Assembly: GCF_005869225.1 (NCBI RefSeq)
Contig: NZ_SWFP01000002.1
Span: forward strand, 496,001-560,000
Length of the DNA: 64,000 bases
Direction of reading: 5' to 3'
Origin: Dyadobacter bucti
GTDB lineage: Bacteria; Bacteroidota; Bacteroidia; Cytophagales; Spirosomataceae
Below, one piece after another: positions 25,794 to 33,229 of this stretch. Made by a program: the position numbers and the translations under genes. The stretch's first letter is position 1, and each line of letters starts with the position of its first letter. The notes beneath the pieces are model-generated. The model searched no databases and had not been told where the DNA came from. It was given only the letters and a program-made list of their open reading frames with translations.

Positions 25794-26852
25794 TTAGTTG
25801 AATTTGAGCACCAATTTGTTGCCTTGCTTCTCATAGGAGAACTTTTTCACAAAGCTGATCCCTTTGAGCACATCGTCGAGGCTCTGGTTGTCGTAGGAGC
25901 CGGTGTACTTGCTTTTTCGTTCTTTGGAAGAAACTTTCCCGACAATCTCGATCTCTATTCCATACCAGTTTTCCAGTTTCTGGACTACTTCGTTCAGGCT
26001 TGCCTTTTTAAAATAAAGCACGCCCTTCTGCCAGGATGACACCTCCATCGGGTCAAAAGCTTCGACCCGGTAGGCATGGCTTTCTTTATTGTAAACCAGC
26101 TGCTGCCCAGGACTGAGCCTGGCGATCTGACCGGATTCACCTTCTTTCTTCTCATCGATTTTCACCGATCCTGTGGTGAGCGCAACGGAGATCTCGTCGT
26201 TCTTTTCCCTGTGTTTTATATCAAAAGAAGTACCCAGCGCCTGGGTGGCAATATTTTCAGTTCGAACGATAAACGGCCGCTTATTATCTTTTTTTACCTC
26301 AAAAAAAGCTTCACCTTTCAATTCGATCTCCCTGATGGTGTCGGGGAAGGACTCGGGATAGGTAATGGTGCTTCCTGTGTTGAGCACTACCCGCGTGCCG
26401 TCGGGGAGATCCACGGTTTCGCGTGTGCCGGGCAATGCACTTACCGTCACCAGTTTTGAAATATATTGTTCATCCCCTGCACTGTAAAGGGTATATAGCC
26501 AGAACAAACCCAACGGAAGCAAAACCGTCGCGGCAGCCCTGAGTACCCAGTTCCATCGAACGGGTTTTATGATCTGGTCTATGTCGTTATCGGGAGAAAG
26601 AACAGGCTCCGCCGGTACCGGCAGTCCACTTTCCCGGCTATCAATAACCTTGTTAATTCCAGACAACATCCGGTCAGCATCCGCCTGGAAATTCTTTTTT
26701 TGTTTTTCTTTTCCCGCTTCCTGCCAGAAACGGTACAGTTCACTTTCTCCCGTCGGGTCAAGTTCTTCCTTCGCGAACCAGTCCAATACCGCTGCAACCT
26801 CCTCCTGAGAACATTCTCCTCTGAAAAATTTTTCTATTAAGTTGCTGTCCAT
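25794..26852 (-). CDS. FecR-family anti-sigma factor, without adjacent sigma gene
   Basis: A 352-aa membrane regulator. The start at 26852 (MDSNLIEKFFRGECSQEEV) matches the usual FecR beginning. The longer frame upstream is not supported. The parts are a cytoplasmic N-terminal part to about residue 85, a membrane segment near 88-110 (AATVLLPLGLFWLYTLY), a FecR domain near 125-250 (ETVDLPDGTRVVLNTGS, IELKGEAFFEVKKDNKRPF) and a DUF4974-type C-terminus (SLNEVVQKLENWYGIEI). It should control the STN-SusC operon downstream. No ECF sigma gene is next to it. The upstream 2 kb is a repeat array, so an original sigma gene may have been displaced, or the sigma at 7109-7666 or one elsewhere serves it. 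Confidence 0.93.
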   Translation of the reverse strand: MDSNLIEKFFRGECSQEEVAAVLDWFAKEELDPTGESELYRFWQEAGKEKQKKNFQADADRMLSGINKVIDSRESGLPVPAEPVLSPDNDIDQIIKPVRWNWVLRAAATVLLPLGLFWLYTLYSAGDEQYISKLVTVSALPGTRETVDLPDGTRVVLNTGSTITYPESFPDTIREIELKGEAFFEVKKDNKRPFIVRTENIATQALGTSFDIKHREKNDEISVALTTGSVKIDEKKEGESGQIARLSPGQQLVYNKESHAYRVEAFDPMEVSSWQKGVLYFKKASLNEVVQKLENWYGIEIEIVGKVSSKERKSKYTGSYDNQSLDDVLKGISFVKKFSYEKQGNKLVLKFN

Positions 26853-26915
26853 GATATATTCCAGGTTCTTCTGAAATAAATACACCCAACCACGGCGCTG
26901 CACCACTTCACTTTT

Positions 26916-26923
26916 CAAATTTA
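26916..26923 (-). promoter_or_regulatory. Possible -7 box of the FecR gene
   Basis: The minus strand reads TAAATTTG, a full match to the Bacteroidota -7 element TAnnTTTG, about 64 bp upstream of the start at 26852. At the expected -33 position only a CTTT is present. It lies about 50 bp from the edge of the repeat array, so the array is just beyond the promoter. Confidence 0.35.
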
Positions 26924-26975
26924 TTTTTTAATTAATCCGGGAAAGAGGGAAAACGATGATTTGCGCAATCTATCA

Positions 26976-28824
26976 TGTCACCCCTGCGGGGTTGCTATTT
27001 ACCTGATCGGAAAAATTCCATAAACCCCGGCGGGGTACATTTTTGTTCAACAATAATGACATCCCTTCGGGATTGCTATTTGCCTGACCGGAAAAATTCC
27101 ATAAAGCCCGGCGGGGTGACATTTCGTTCTATAATAATGACATCCCTTCGGGATTGCTATTTGCATGACCGGAAAGATTGTAAAAAGCCCGACGGGCTGA
27201 AATTTTTGTAACAAAACGACTGAGCGAACATCTCTAAACCCCGGCGGGGTGACATTTCGTTCTATAATAATGACATCCCTTCGGGATTGCTATTCTCTGA
27301 TTGAAAAGATTCGTAAAAAGCCCGACAGGCTGAAATTTTTGTAACAAAACGACTGACCGAACATCCCTAAACCCCGGCGGGGTGACATTTTTGTAAAAAA
27401 CGGCTGACCAAAAATCTGTAAACCCCGACGGGGTGACATTTTTGTTCTATAATAATGACATCCCTTCGGGATTGCTATTTGCATGATCGGAAAGATTGTA
27501 AAAACCCCGACGGGCTGAAATTTTTGTAACAAAACGGCTGACCGAACATCTCTAAACCCCGGCGGGGTGACATTTCGTTCTATAATAATGACATCCCTTC
27601 GGGATTGCTATTTGCCTGACCGGAAAGATTTCGTAAAGCCCGACGGGCTGAAATTTTCGTAACAAAACGGCTGACCGAACATCTCTAAACCCGACGGGGT
27701 GACATTATTGTAACAAAACGACTGACCGAACATCTCTAAACCCCGGCGGGGTGACATTTTCGTTCCATAATAATGACATCCCTTCGGGATTGCTATTTGC
27801 CTGATCGGACAGATTGTAAAAAGCCCGACGGGCTGAAATTTTTGTAACAAAATGGCTGACCGGACCTCTCTAAACCCCGGCGGGGTGACATTTTTGTTCA
27901 ACAATAATGACATCCCTTCGGGATTGTTATTTGCCTGACCGGAAAGATTGTAAAAGCCCGACGGGCTGAAATTTTTGTAACAAAACGGCTGACCAAAAAT
28001 CTGTAAACCCCGCCGGGGTGACATTTCGTTCTATAATAATGACATCCCTTCGGGATTGCTATTTGCCTGACCGGAAAGATTGTAAAAACCCCGACGGACT
28101 GAAATTTTTGTAACAAAACGGCTGACCGAACATCTCTAAACCCCGGTGGGCTGACATTTTAGTTCTATAATAATGACATCCCTTTGGGATTGCTATTTGC
28201 CTGACCGGAAAGATTGTAAAAGCCCGACGGGCTGAAATTTTTGTAACAAAACGGCTGATCGAACATCTCTAAACCCCGGCGGGGTGACATTTTTGTTCAA
28301 CAATAATGACATCCCTTCGGGATTGTTATTTGCCTGATCGGAAAGATTGTAAAAAGCCCGACGGGCTGAAATTTTTGTAACAAAACGGCTGACCGAACAT
28401 CTCTAAACCCCGGCGGGGTGAAATTTTTTGTTCTATAATAATGACATCCCTTCGGGATTGCTATTTGCATGATCGGAAAGATTGTAAAAAGCCCGACGGG
28501 CTGAAATTTTTGTAACAAAACGACTGACCGAACATCTCTAAACCCCGGCGGGGTGACATTTTTGTTCAACAATAATGACATCCCTTCGGGATTGCTATTT
28601 GCATCGTCGGAAGATTTTAAAAAGCCCGGGCTGAAATTTTTGTAACAAAACGGCTGACCGAACATCTCTAAACCCCGGCGGGGTGACATTTTTGTTCAAC
28701 AATAATGACATCCATTCAGGATTGCTATTTGCATGACCGGAAAGATTGTAAAAAGCCCGACGGGCTGAAATTTTTGTAACAAAACGGCTGACCGAACACC
28801 TCTAAACCCCGGCGGGGTGACATT
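26976..28824. repeat. Tandem array of mini-hairpin modules, about 13 units of 131-135 bp
   Basis: The array is built from three short palindromic modules in fixed order. The first is ACCCC-GGC-GGGGT followed by GACATTTTTGT. The second is ATCCC-TTC-GGGAT followed by TGCTATTTGC. The third is AGCCC-GAC-GGGCT followed by GAAATTTTTGT. Each has a 5-bp stem, 3-nt loop and AT-rich tail, so the modules look related to each other. The ATCCC module occurs 13 times, at roughly 27055, 27139, 27270, 27456, 27586, 27772, 27907, 28038, 28171, 28305, 28440, 28574 and 28704. Most steps are 130-135 bp. Two of 186 bp contain an extra copy of about 53 bp, and the first step is short (84 bp). Reading frames inside are by-products of the repeat. 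Unlike CRISPR, there are no unique spacers. Confidence 0.97.
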
Positions 28825-28850
28825 GACGACACTCGGCCGGGCTGAGAAAA

Positions 28851-30122
28851 TCAAGCCACCACCTCCTCCACAACCGGCTTCTCCGGTGCTTTAACTACTA
28901 CAATGATCAGCAGAGTTGCCAGGAGCAAGGCCACAGCCATCAGAATATAAGACGCCTCAAACCCGCCGGTACTGCCATTAAGATAACCCACCAGATACGA
29001 TCCGACAAAAGAGCCCAAAGCACCCAGACTGTTGATCGCGCCTATCGCGCCGCCGGCAACATTCTTGGGGAGGATCTCTGTCAATACCGCAAAAAATGGC
29101 CCGTAAGGCGCATATAAAGCCCCTCCCGCTATGATCAGCAATACAAACGACGCCCAGAAATTACTGTTACCAAGCCAGTATGCACCCAAGAATGCCACCG
29201 CCGCGGCCAACAAAAACGGCCAGATGAATATCTTTCTGTTGAGTGTTTTATCCGAAAAATAGGAAGCCGCGAGCATACCCGCGATTGCAAGCACATAAGG
29301 TACCGCCGACAGCCAGCCCGTAGTTACAATATCCATGTTCGGCGCAGCCTTGATGATCGACGGCAACCACATCACAAAACCATAAACGCCTACACTCCAC
29401 AGCAGATATTGCAGGCATAGCAAAATTACCGTCGGTGACCGGAAAGCCTCCGCATAATTTTTAACCGGTTTGATACCGAGCTGCTCCTTTCTAAGCTCCT
29501 CCTCTACATCTTCTTTTTCCTGCTCCGTGAGCCAGTTGGCTTCCGCAGGTCTTTCATCAATCATTTTCCACCATACGAACGCCCAGATGATACCCGGTAA
29601 ACCCTGAATTATAAACATCCATCTCCAACCCATGGATTCGATCAGATAACCGGAGACTACCGACATCCACAATACCGTTACGGGATTACCGAGGATCAGA
29701 AAAGTGTTTGCCCGCGAACGTTCCTTTTTTGTAAACCACTGGCTCAGCAGGATCAGCATAGCTGGCATCACTGCACTTTCTACCACACCGAGCATGAACC
29801 GTATCGCGATCAGCAGCGGCACATTGCTTACCATTCCGGTAGCAGTAGCCAGCGCTCCCCAGCTGATCAGCGATATGAATATCAGCTTTTTAGCACTTTT
29901 ATGAGCAGCATATTGCGCCCCGGGGATCTGGAAAAAAAAGTAACCCAGAAAAAACAGCGACCCCAGCAAAGACGAAGTCCCTTTTGTAATATTGAGATCA
30001 TCGGCCATGCCGCCGGCAACGGCAAAACCGAAGTTCGCACGGTCCAGATAAGCCAGACTATAGGTAACAAAAACGATCGGTATGATGCGGTACCAACGCG
30101 CCGGAGCCAGTTGCGGTTTCAT
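28851..30122 (-). CDS. MFS transporter, anion:cation symporter type (hexuronate/sugar-acid like)
   Basis: A 423-aa inner-membrane transporter with 12 predicted helices in two halves. Helix 1 contains YLDRANFGFAVAGGMADDL, typical of the anion:cation symporter branch (ExuT, GudP, phthalate permease). The loop after helix 2 carries AQYAAHKSAKKLI. The central loop is charged (ERPAEANWLTEQEKEDVEEELRK). It probably imports an organic acid or sugar acid with protons. The hairpin array begins 27 bp beyond its stop codon. Placement next to a locus with an alpha-glucuronidase-like enzyme makes a uronate plausible, but this is inference. Confidence 0.9.
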   Translation of the reverse strand: MKPQLAPARWYRIIPIVFVTYSLAYLDRANFGFAVAGGMADDLNITKGTSSLLGSLFFLGYFFFQIPGAQYAAHKSAKKLIFISLISWGALATATGMVSNVPLLIAIRFMLGVVESAVMPAMLILLSQWFTKKERSRANTFLILGNPVTVLWMSVVSGYLIESMGWRWMFIIQGLPGIIWAFVWWKMIDERPAEANWLTEQEKEDVEEELRKEQLGIKPVKNYAEAFRSPTVILLCLQYLLWSVGVYGFVMWLPSIIKAAPNMDIVTTGWLSAVPYVLAIAGMLAASYFSDKTLNRKIFIWPFLLAAAVAFLGAYWLGNSNFWASFVLLIIAGGALYAPYGPFFAVLTEILPKNVAGGAIGAINSLGALGSFVGSYLVGYLNGSTGGFEASYILMAVALLLATLLIIVVVKAPEKPVVEEVVA

Positions 30123-30282
30123 TGTTTCTTTGTTCGTGAGCTTGATAGTATTTGATACAAAGACAATTTTCCGGCAGGGCTACCCCCATCCGCGAGAAAA
30201 GAGGCAGAAAATTTGTGGGAAGACGGGAGGCCTTGAAATAGGCTGTAAGGGTTTAGACATTCATGCCAAATAGGTGAATTAT

Positions 30283-30315
30283 TTCAAATATTGAAACACT
30301 ATTTCAGTATTTGAA
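30283..30315. promoter_or_regulatory. 33-bp dyad, probable HigA operator
   Basis: The arms TTCAAATATTGAAA (30283-30296) and TTTCAGTATTTGAA (30302-30315) are reverse complements with one mismatch, around the 5-bp centre CACTA. The dyad lies 44 bp upstream of the toxin start and covers the -33 region of the promoter whose -7 box is at 30325. Autorepression of the TA operon by the HTH antitoxin at such a dyad is the general rule for HigBA. Confidence 0.6.
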
Positions 30316-30324
30316 TATATGTTT

Positions 30325-30332
30325 TAATTTTG
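30325..30332 (+). promoter_or_regulatory. -7 promoter element of the higBA operon
   Basis: TAATTTTG matches TAnnTTTG exactly and lies 27 bp upstream of the ATG at 30359. The -33 position, 20 bp further up, is TTTC inside the right arm of the dyad operator. Confidence 0.5.
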
Positions 30333-30358
30333 GAATCATACTCACCACCACACACTAG

Positions 30359-30651
30359 ATGATAATTATCTCTCAAAACCGATCAGGGATTTTTGCTTTA
30401 AAAATCCGAAGCTTCGGAATGCATTAGAAAAATGGTACCGGGACACTTTGTCGGCAGATTGGTCAAATTTTAGCGATGTCAGAAAAACCTTTAACTCGGT
30501 GGATTCTGTCGGCAATGGGCTGTTCGTGTTTAATATTTCGGGAAACAATTGCCGGCTCGTCGCACGAATATTTTTTAGGAAGAGAACATTATATATCCGT
30601 TTCGTCGGAACTCATCAAGAATACGACGATTTAGATTTATCAACATTATAA
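30359..30651 (+). pseudogene. higB: HigB-type mRNA interferase toxin with apparent frameshift
   Basis: The frame ending at 30651 encodes a RelE/HigB-like toxin body: NPKLRNALEKWYRDT, ADWSNFSDVRKTFNSVD, VGNGLFVFNISGNNCRLVA and LYIRFVGTHQEYDDLDLSTL. It has no ATG or GTG at its 5' end. Its only alternative start (TTG at 30448) would remove about 30 residues. An ATG at 30359 encodes the expected family beginning MIIISQ but in another frame, which stops at 30425. One added A in the AAAA run at 30375-30378 would join them into a continuous toxin of about 97 residues with MIIISQKPIRDF. The toxin is therefore probably inactive, unless this is a sequencing error or slippage restores it. Homologues cleave mRNA on ribosomes. 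The antitoxin gene starts 8 bp downstream. Confidence 0.72.
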
Positions 30652-30659
30652 TAACTGAT

Positions 30660-31025
30660 ATGAAAAACCTGAAATCTGAAACCGAATATCAAAAAGCACT
30701 AAGCGACATTGATGTTTTGATGAAAAAAGGAGAGGATCTTATTACTGGTCCGGAAGCAGAGCGGATTGAGCAGCTGGCTTTATCTGTGCAAGCTTATGAG
30801 GCAACTTACTACCCATTTCCCATGCCGAAAACCATTCGCGAAATGGTTGAATTGAAACGTTTTCAGCTTAAACTGACACAGGCAGCCCTCGCGGAAATGC
30901 TGGGACTGGGGAAACCAAAATTGTCCCAGATACTTACAGGAAAGCGCGAACCAGACGTGGCTTTCCTTAAAGCGGCGTACAAAAAATTAGGCATTGATCC
31001 CGGTTTTCTCCTGGAAAATGCCTGA
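30660..31025 (+). CDS. higA: HigA-type antitoxin, XRE-family HTH
   Basis: A 121-aa DNA-binding antitoxin. The N-terminal half (residues 1-60) is helical. A FPMPKTIREMVELKRFQLKLT segment (about 52-73) leads into a helix-turn-helix (about 73-105: TQAALAEMLGLGKPKLSQIL, TGKREPDVAFLKAAYKKLG). This arrangement is the HigA form found downstream of HigB toxins. It should bind HigB and repress the operon through the dyad at 30283-30315. The gene is intact while the toxin appears broken, a common stage in decay of such modules. Confidence 0.88.
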   Translation: MKNLKSETEYQKALSDIDVLMKKGEDLITGPEAERIEQLALSVQAYEATYYPFPMPKTIREMVELKRFQLKLTQAALAEMLGLGKPKLSQILTGKREPDVAFLKAAYKKLGIDPGFLLENA

Positions 31026-31027
31026 CC

Positions 31028-31437
31028 TTACGATTCAATAATCCCGCCGTCATTTACTTCGAAGCTGTGCTTTTCCTTTCCGTATATTTTTGATTTAAGT
31101 ACCGAAAACAGCGATGCTTTTTTAAGCTCTACGGGTTCGTAGGGTGTAATGGTCTTGTTCCCGATCTGGATATGAAACGGGTTTTTGCGTTTCTCTTTTT
31201 CAAAAACCACCACCGAATCGTAAAAAGAAATACAGTGCTTATCTCATTGACTTCCAGCTTCCTTTTGTCATTAATATGGCTTTCATACTATGAGTCGACC
31301 AGGTTCCTGGACTTCTTCATAAAAGTGTCGGGGTTGTTCAGTCGGCCGTGAAAATCATTCCGGACATAATGATCCCACTTATATACCAGATCTCCTTTGT
31401 GTTCATAAAATATTTCCCTGATTGTCTTGTAATCCAT
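31028..31437 (-). pseudogene. Remnant of a SAM-dependent methyltransferase (CmcI-like)
   Basis: The minus strand from ATG 31437 encodes MDYKTIREIFYEHKGDLVY, then KWDHY, which resembles the start of class I methyltransferases of the CmcI/cephalosporin-hydroxylase type. That frame stops near 31290. The segment 31028-31232 in another frame encodes an end resembling the same family: ISFYDSVVVFEKEKRKNPFH, then QIGNKTITPYEPVELKK. The central SAM-binding part is missing. I read this as a gene reduced by an internal deletion and frameshifts. It ends 3 bp from the HigA stop, so TA insertion next to it may be related. The family call rests on short motifs. Confidence 0.5.
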
Positions 31438-31581
31438 GAGATCCGGTGTCTTTATTTTGATGGCTGGAGTTTCTTAAAGATAAATTTTACAGCAATACAG
31501 AAACCTTCGGCACCTCTGTTTCCACGGAGAATTCGAGACCAGGTATTATAAGTTACAATTGCCGTAAGTAACCGAAGATCA

Positions 31582-31613
31582 TTTGACTAGGGGCCAATAA
31601 ATCATTATGTTTA
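31582..31613 (+). promoter_or_regulatory. Promoter of the GH109-like gene
   Basis: A TTTG at 31582-31585 and TATGTTTA at 31606-31613 (7 of 8 to TAnnTTTG) are separated by 20 bp. The expected transcript start is near 31620, giving a leader of about 50 nt before the ATG at 31671. Confidence 0.45.
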
Positions 31614-31670
31614 CAAACAGGGAAATTTGCCTTTCGAAAATCAACCACCTACTATTCCAACCTTAATGTA

Positions 31671-33044
31671 ATGAAAAATAACCGCAGAGATTTTTTAAAA
31701 CTGACCGGTCTCGCAGGAGCGGGCATTCTGGCTGGTGAAAGCGCGCCTGCACTCGGTGCGCAAGCCAGCGAAAGTAATTCTTTGATCCGTAAACAGAAGT
31801 TCAACATGTCGGGCTATGCTGCCCCCAAGCTGGAAACTGTACGGGTAGGCTTTATTGGTCTGGGCCAGCGCGGGCCGGGCCACGTCACCCGGTCGAGCAG
31901 AATAGAAGGCGTACAGATTACGGCACTATGCGACCTTCGCCCGGAAAAAGTGGACGCGGTGAAGAAAAAGCTGGAAGGTACTCCTCACAAACCCGTGTCC
32001 TATTCCGGTAAGGAAGATGACTGGAAAAGGCTTTGTGAACAAAAGGATGTCGACCTGATCTACGTCGCTACTCCCTGGCATTTACATGGGCCAATGGCAG
32101 TATATGCGATGGAACAAGGCAAGCATGTGGCCATAGAAGTGCCTGGCGTAATCACCATGGACGAATGTCACCAGATCGTAGAAGTTTCTGAGCGTACCAA
32201 AAAACATTGCATGTACCTTGAAAACTGCTGCTATGATTTTTTCGAACTGCTGACGCTGAACATGGCGCGGCAGGGATTTTTCGGGGAGATCATACACGGT
32301 GAAGGTGCGTACATCCACGACCTGATGAGCCATAATTTCAGCAAAGACGGGTATCATGACATGTGGAGGCTCAAAGAAAACGCAAACAGGAACGGAAACC
32401 TTTATCCTGGCCACGGCCTGGGACCCGTTGCCCAGATACTGAACATCAACCGGGGTGATAAAATGGATTATCTCGTTTCCATGTCCGGAAATGACTTTAT
32501 GATGGGTGACATGGCCAGAGAACTTGCCGGAAAAGATGAGTTTTTCAAACCGTATGCGAACAAAAAATTCAGAGGAAATATGAATACCACGTCCATTCGT
32601 ACTGCGAATGGCAAAACGATCATGCTACAGCACGATGTAACCTCGCCCCGCGTTTACTCGCGTCTGCACCTGATCAGCGGAACAAAAGGCGCCGCCCAGA
32701 AATATCCGCTGCCTGGAAAAATCTCCGTTGGCCATGAAGAATTTCTTTCTGAAAAAGAAGTGAAAGCGCTGGAAGAAAAGTACCAGCCGGCAATTGTAAA
32801 AAAAGTAGGTGAGCTTGCCAAACAAGTCGGCGGTCACGGAGGCATGGACTTTCTGATGAACTGGAGGCTGGTCGACTGCCTGCGGAACGGTCTGCCGATC
32901 GATATTGATGTGTACGACACGGCTGCGTGGAGTTCGATCGGGCCTTTGAGCGAAAAATCTGTTGCAAATCGGTCTTCCGCCGTGGATATTCCCGACTTCA
33001 CCGGTGGCTCCTGGAAGAAAAACCAGCCTGTGGACATTACATAA
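31671..33044 (+). CDS. GH109-type alpha-N-acetylgalactosaminidase (Gfo/Idh/MocA fold)
   Basis: A 457-aa Tat-exported protein: NNRRDFLKLTGLAGAG signal at residues 3-18, then a Rossmann NAD-binding domain (VRVGFIGLGQRGPGHV near 57-72). Segments typical of family GH109 are EQGKHVAIEVPG, CMYLENCCYDFFELLTLNMA, YPGHGLGPVAQILNINRGD, MDYLVSMS and GGHGGMDFLMNWRLVDCLR. GH109 enzymes use bound NAD to cleave alpha-N-acetylgalactosamine glycosides in the periplasm, and known members act on blood-group A-like structures. The conserved His in YPGHGLGP is retained. The substrate may differ in an environmental organism. A strong terminator follows, so the sulfatase gene downstream is probably a separate unit. 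Confidence 0.88.
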   Translation: MKNNRRDFLKLTGLAGAGILAGESAPALGAQASESNSLIRKQKFNMSGYAAPKLETVRVGFIGLGQRGPGHVTRSSRIEGVQITALCDLRPEKVDAVKKKLEGTPHKPVSYSGKEDDWKRLCEQKDVDLIYVATPWHLHGPMAVYAMEQGKHVAIEVPGVITMDECHQIVEVSERTKKHCMYLENCCYDFFELLTLNMARQGFFGEIIHGEGAYIHDLMSHNFSKDGYHDMWRLKENANRNGNLYPGHGLGPVAQILNINRGDKMDYLVSMSGNDFMMGDMARELAGKDEFFKPYANKKFRGNMNTTSIRTANGKTIMLQHDVTSPRVYSRLHLISGTKGAAQKYPLPGKISVGHEEFLSEKEVKALEEKYQPAIVKKVGELAKQVGGHGGMDFLMNWRLVDCLRNGLPIDIDVYDTAAWSSIGPLSEKSVANRSSAVDIPDFTGGSWKKNQPVDIT

Positions 33045-33082
33045 AGAATGAGACTGCTTATCCAAAATAGGTTTGTAAACAT

Positions 33083-33120
33083 ATACCTGAGCCGGATTTT
33101 GTGAAATCCGGCTCAGGTAT
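33083..33120 (+). terminator. Intrinsic terminator after the GH109-like gene
   Basis: ATACCTGAGCCGGATTT (33083-33099) pairs perfectly with AAATCCGGCTCAGGTAT (33104-33120) around a TGTG loop, followed by TTTT. It is 39 bp beyond the stop codon. Confidence 0.85.
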
Positions 33121-33229
33121 TTTATGCCCAACAGCCAGATATCACTTCCGGTGTAAGCAGGTTGGTGGGACGATTTCGGTTTTAACCAAACAGTTACTAC
33201 TTTACCTGCCTGTATAAAATCCGGTAGTT

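Noticed and set aside
26975..28689. Reading frames such as 27608-28024 and 28297-28689 encoding MSPRRGL/NPEGMSLL-type products
   Set aside because: They are translations of the hairpin repeat, occur in several frames, and lack any start signal or family.
26976..28824. CRISPR array
   Set aside because: The units follow each other with conserved sequence throughout. There are no unique spacers of constant length and no cas genes nearby.
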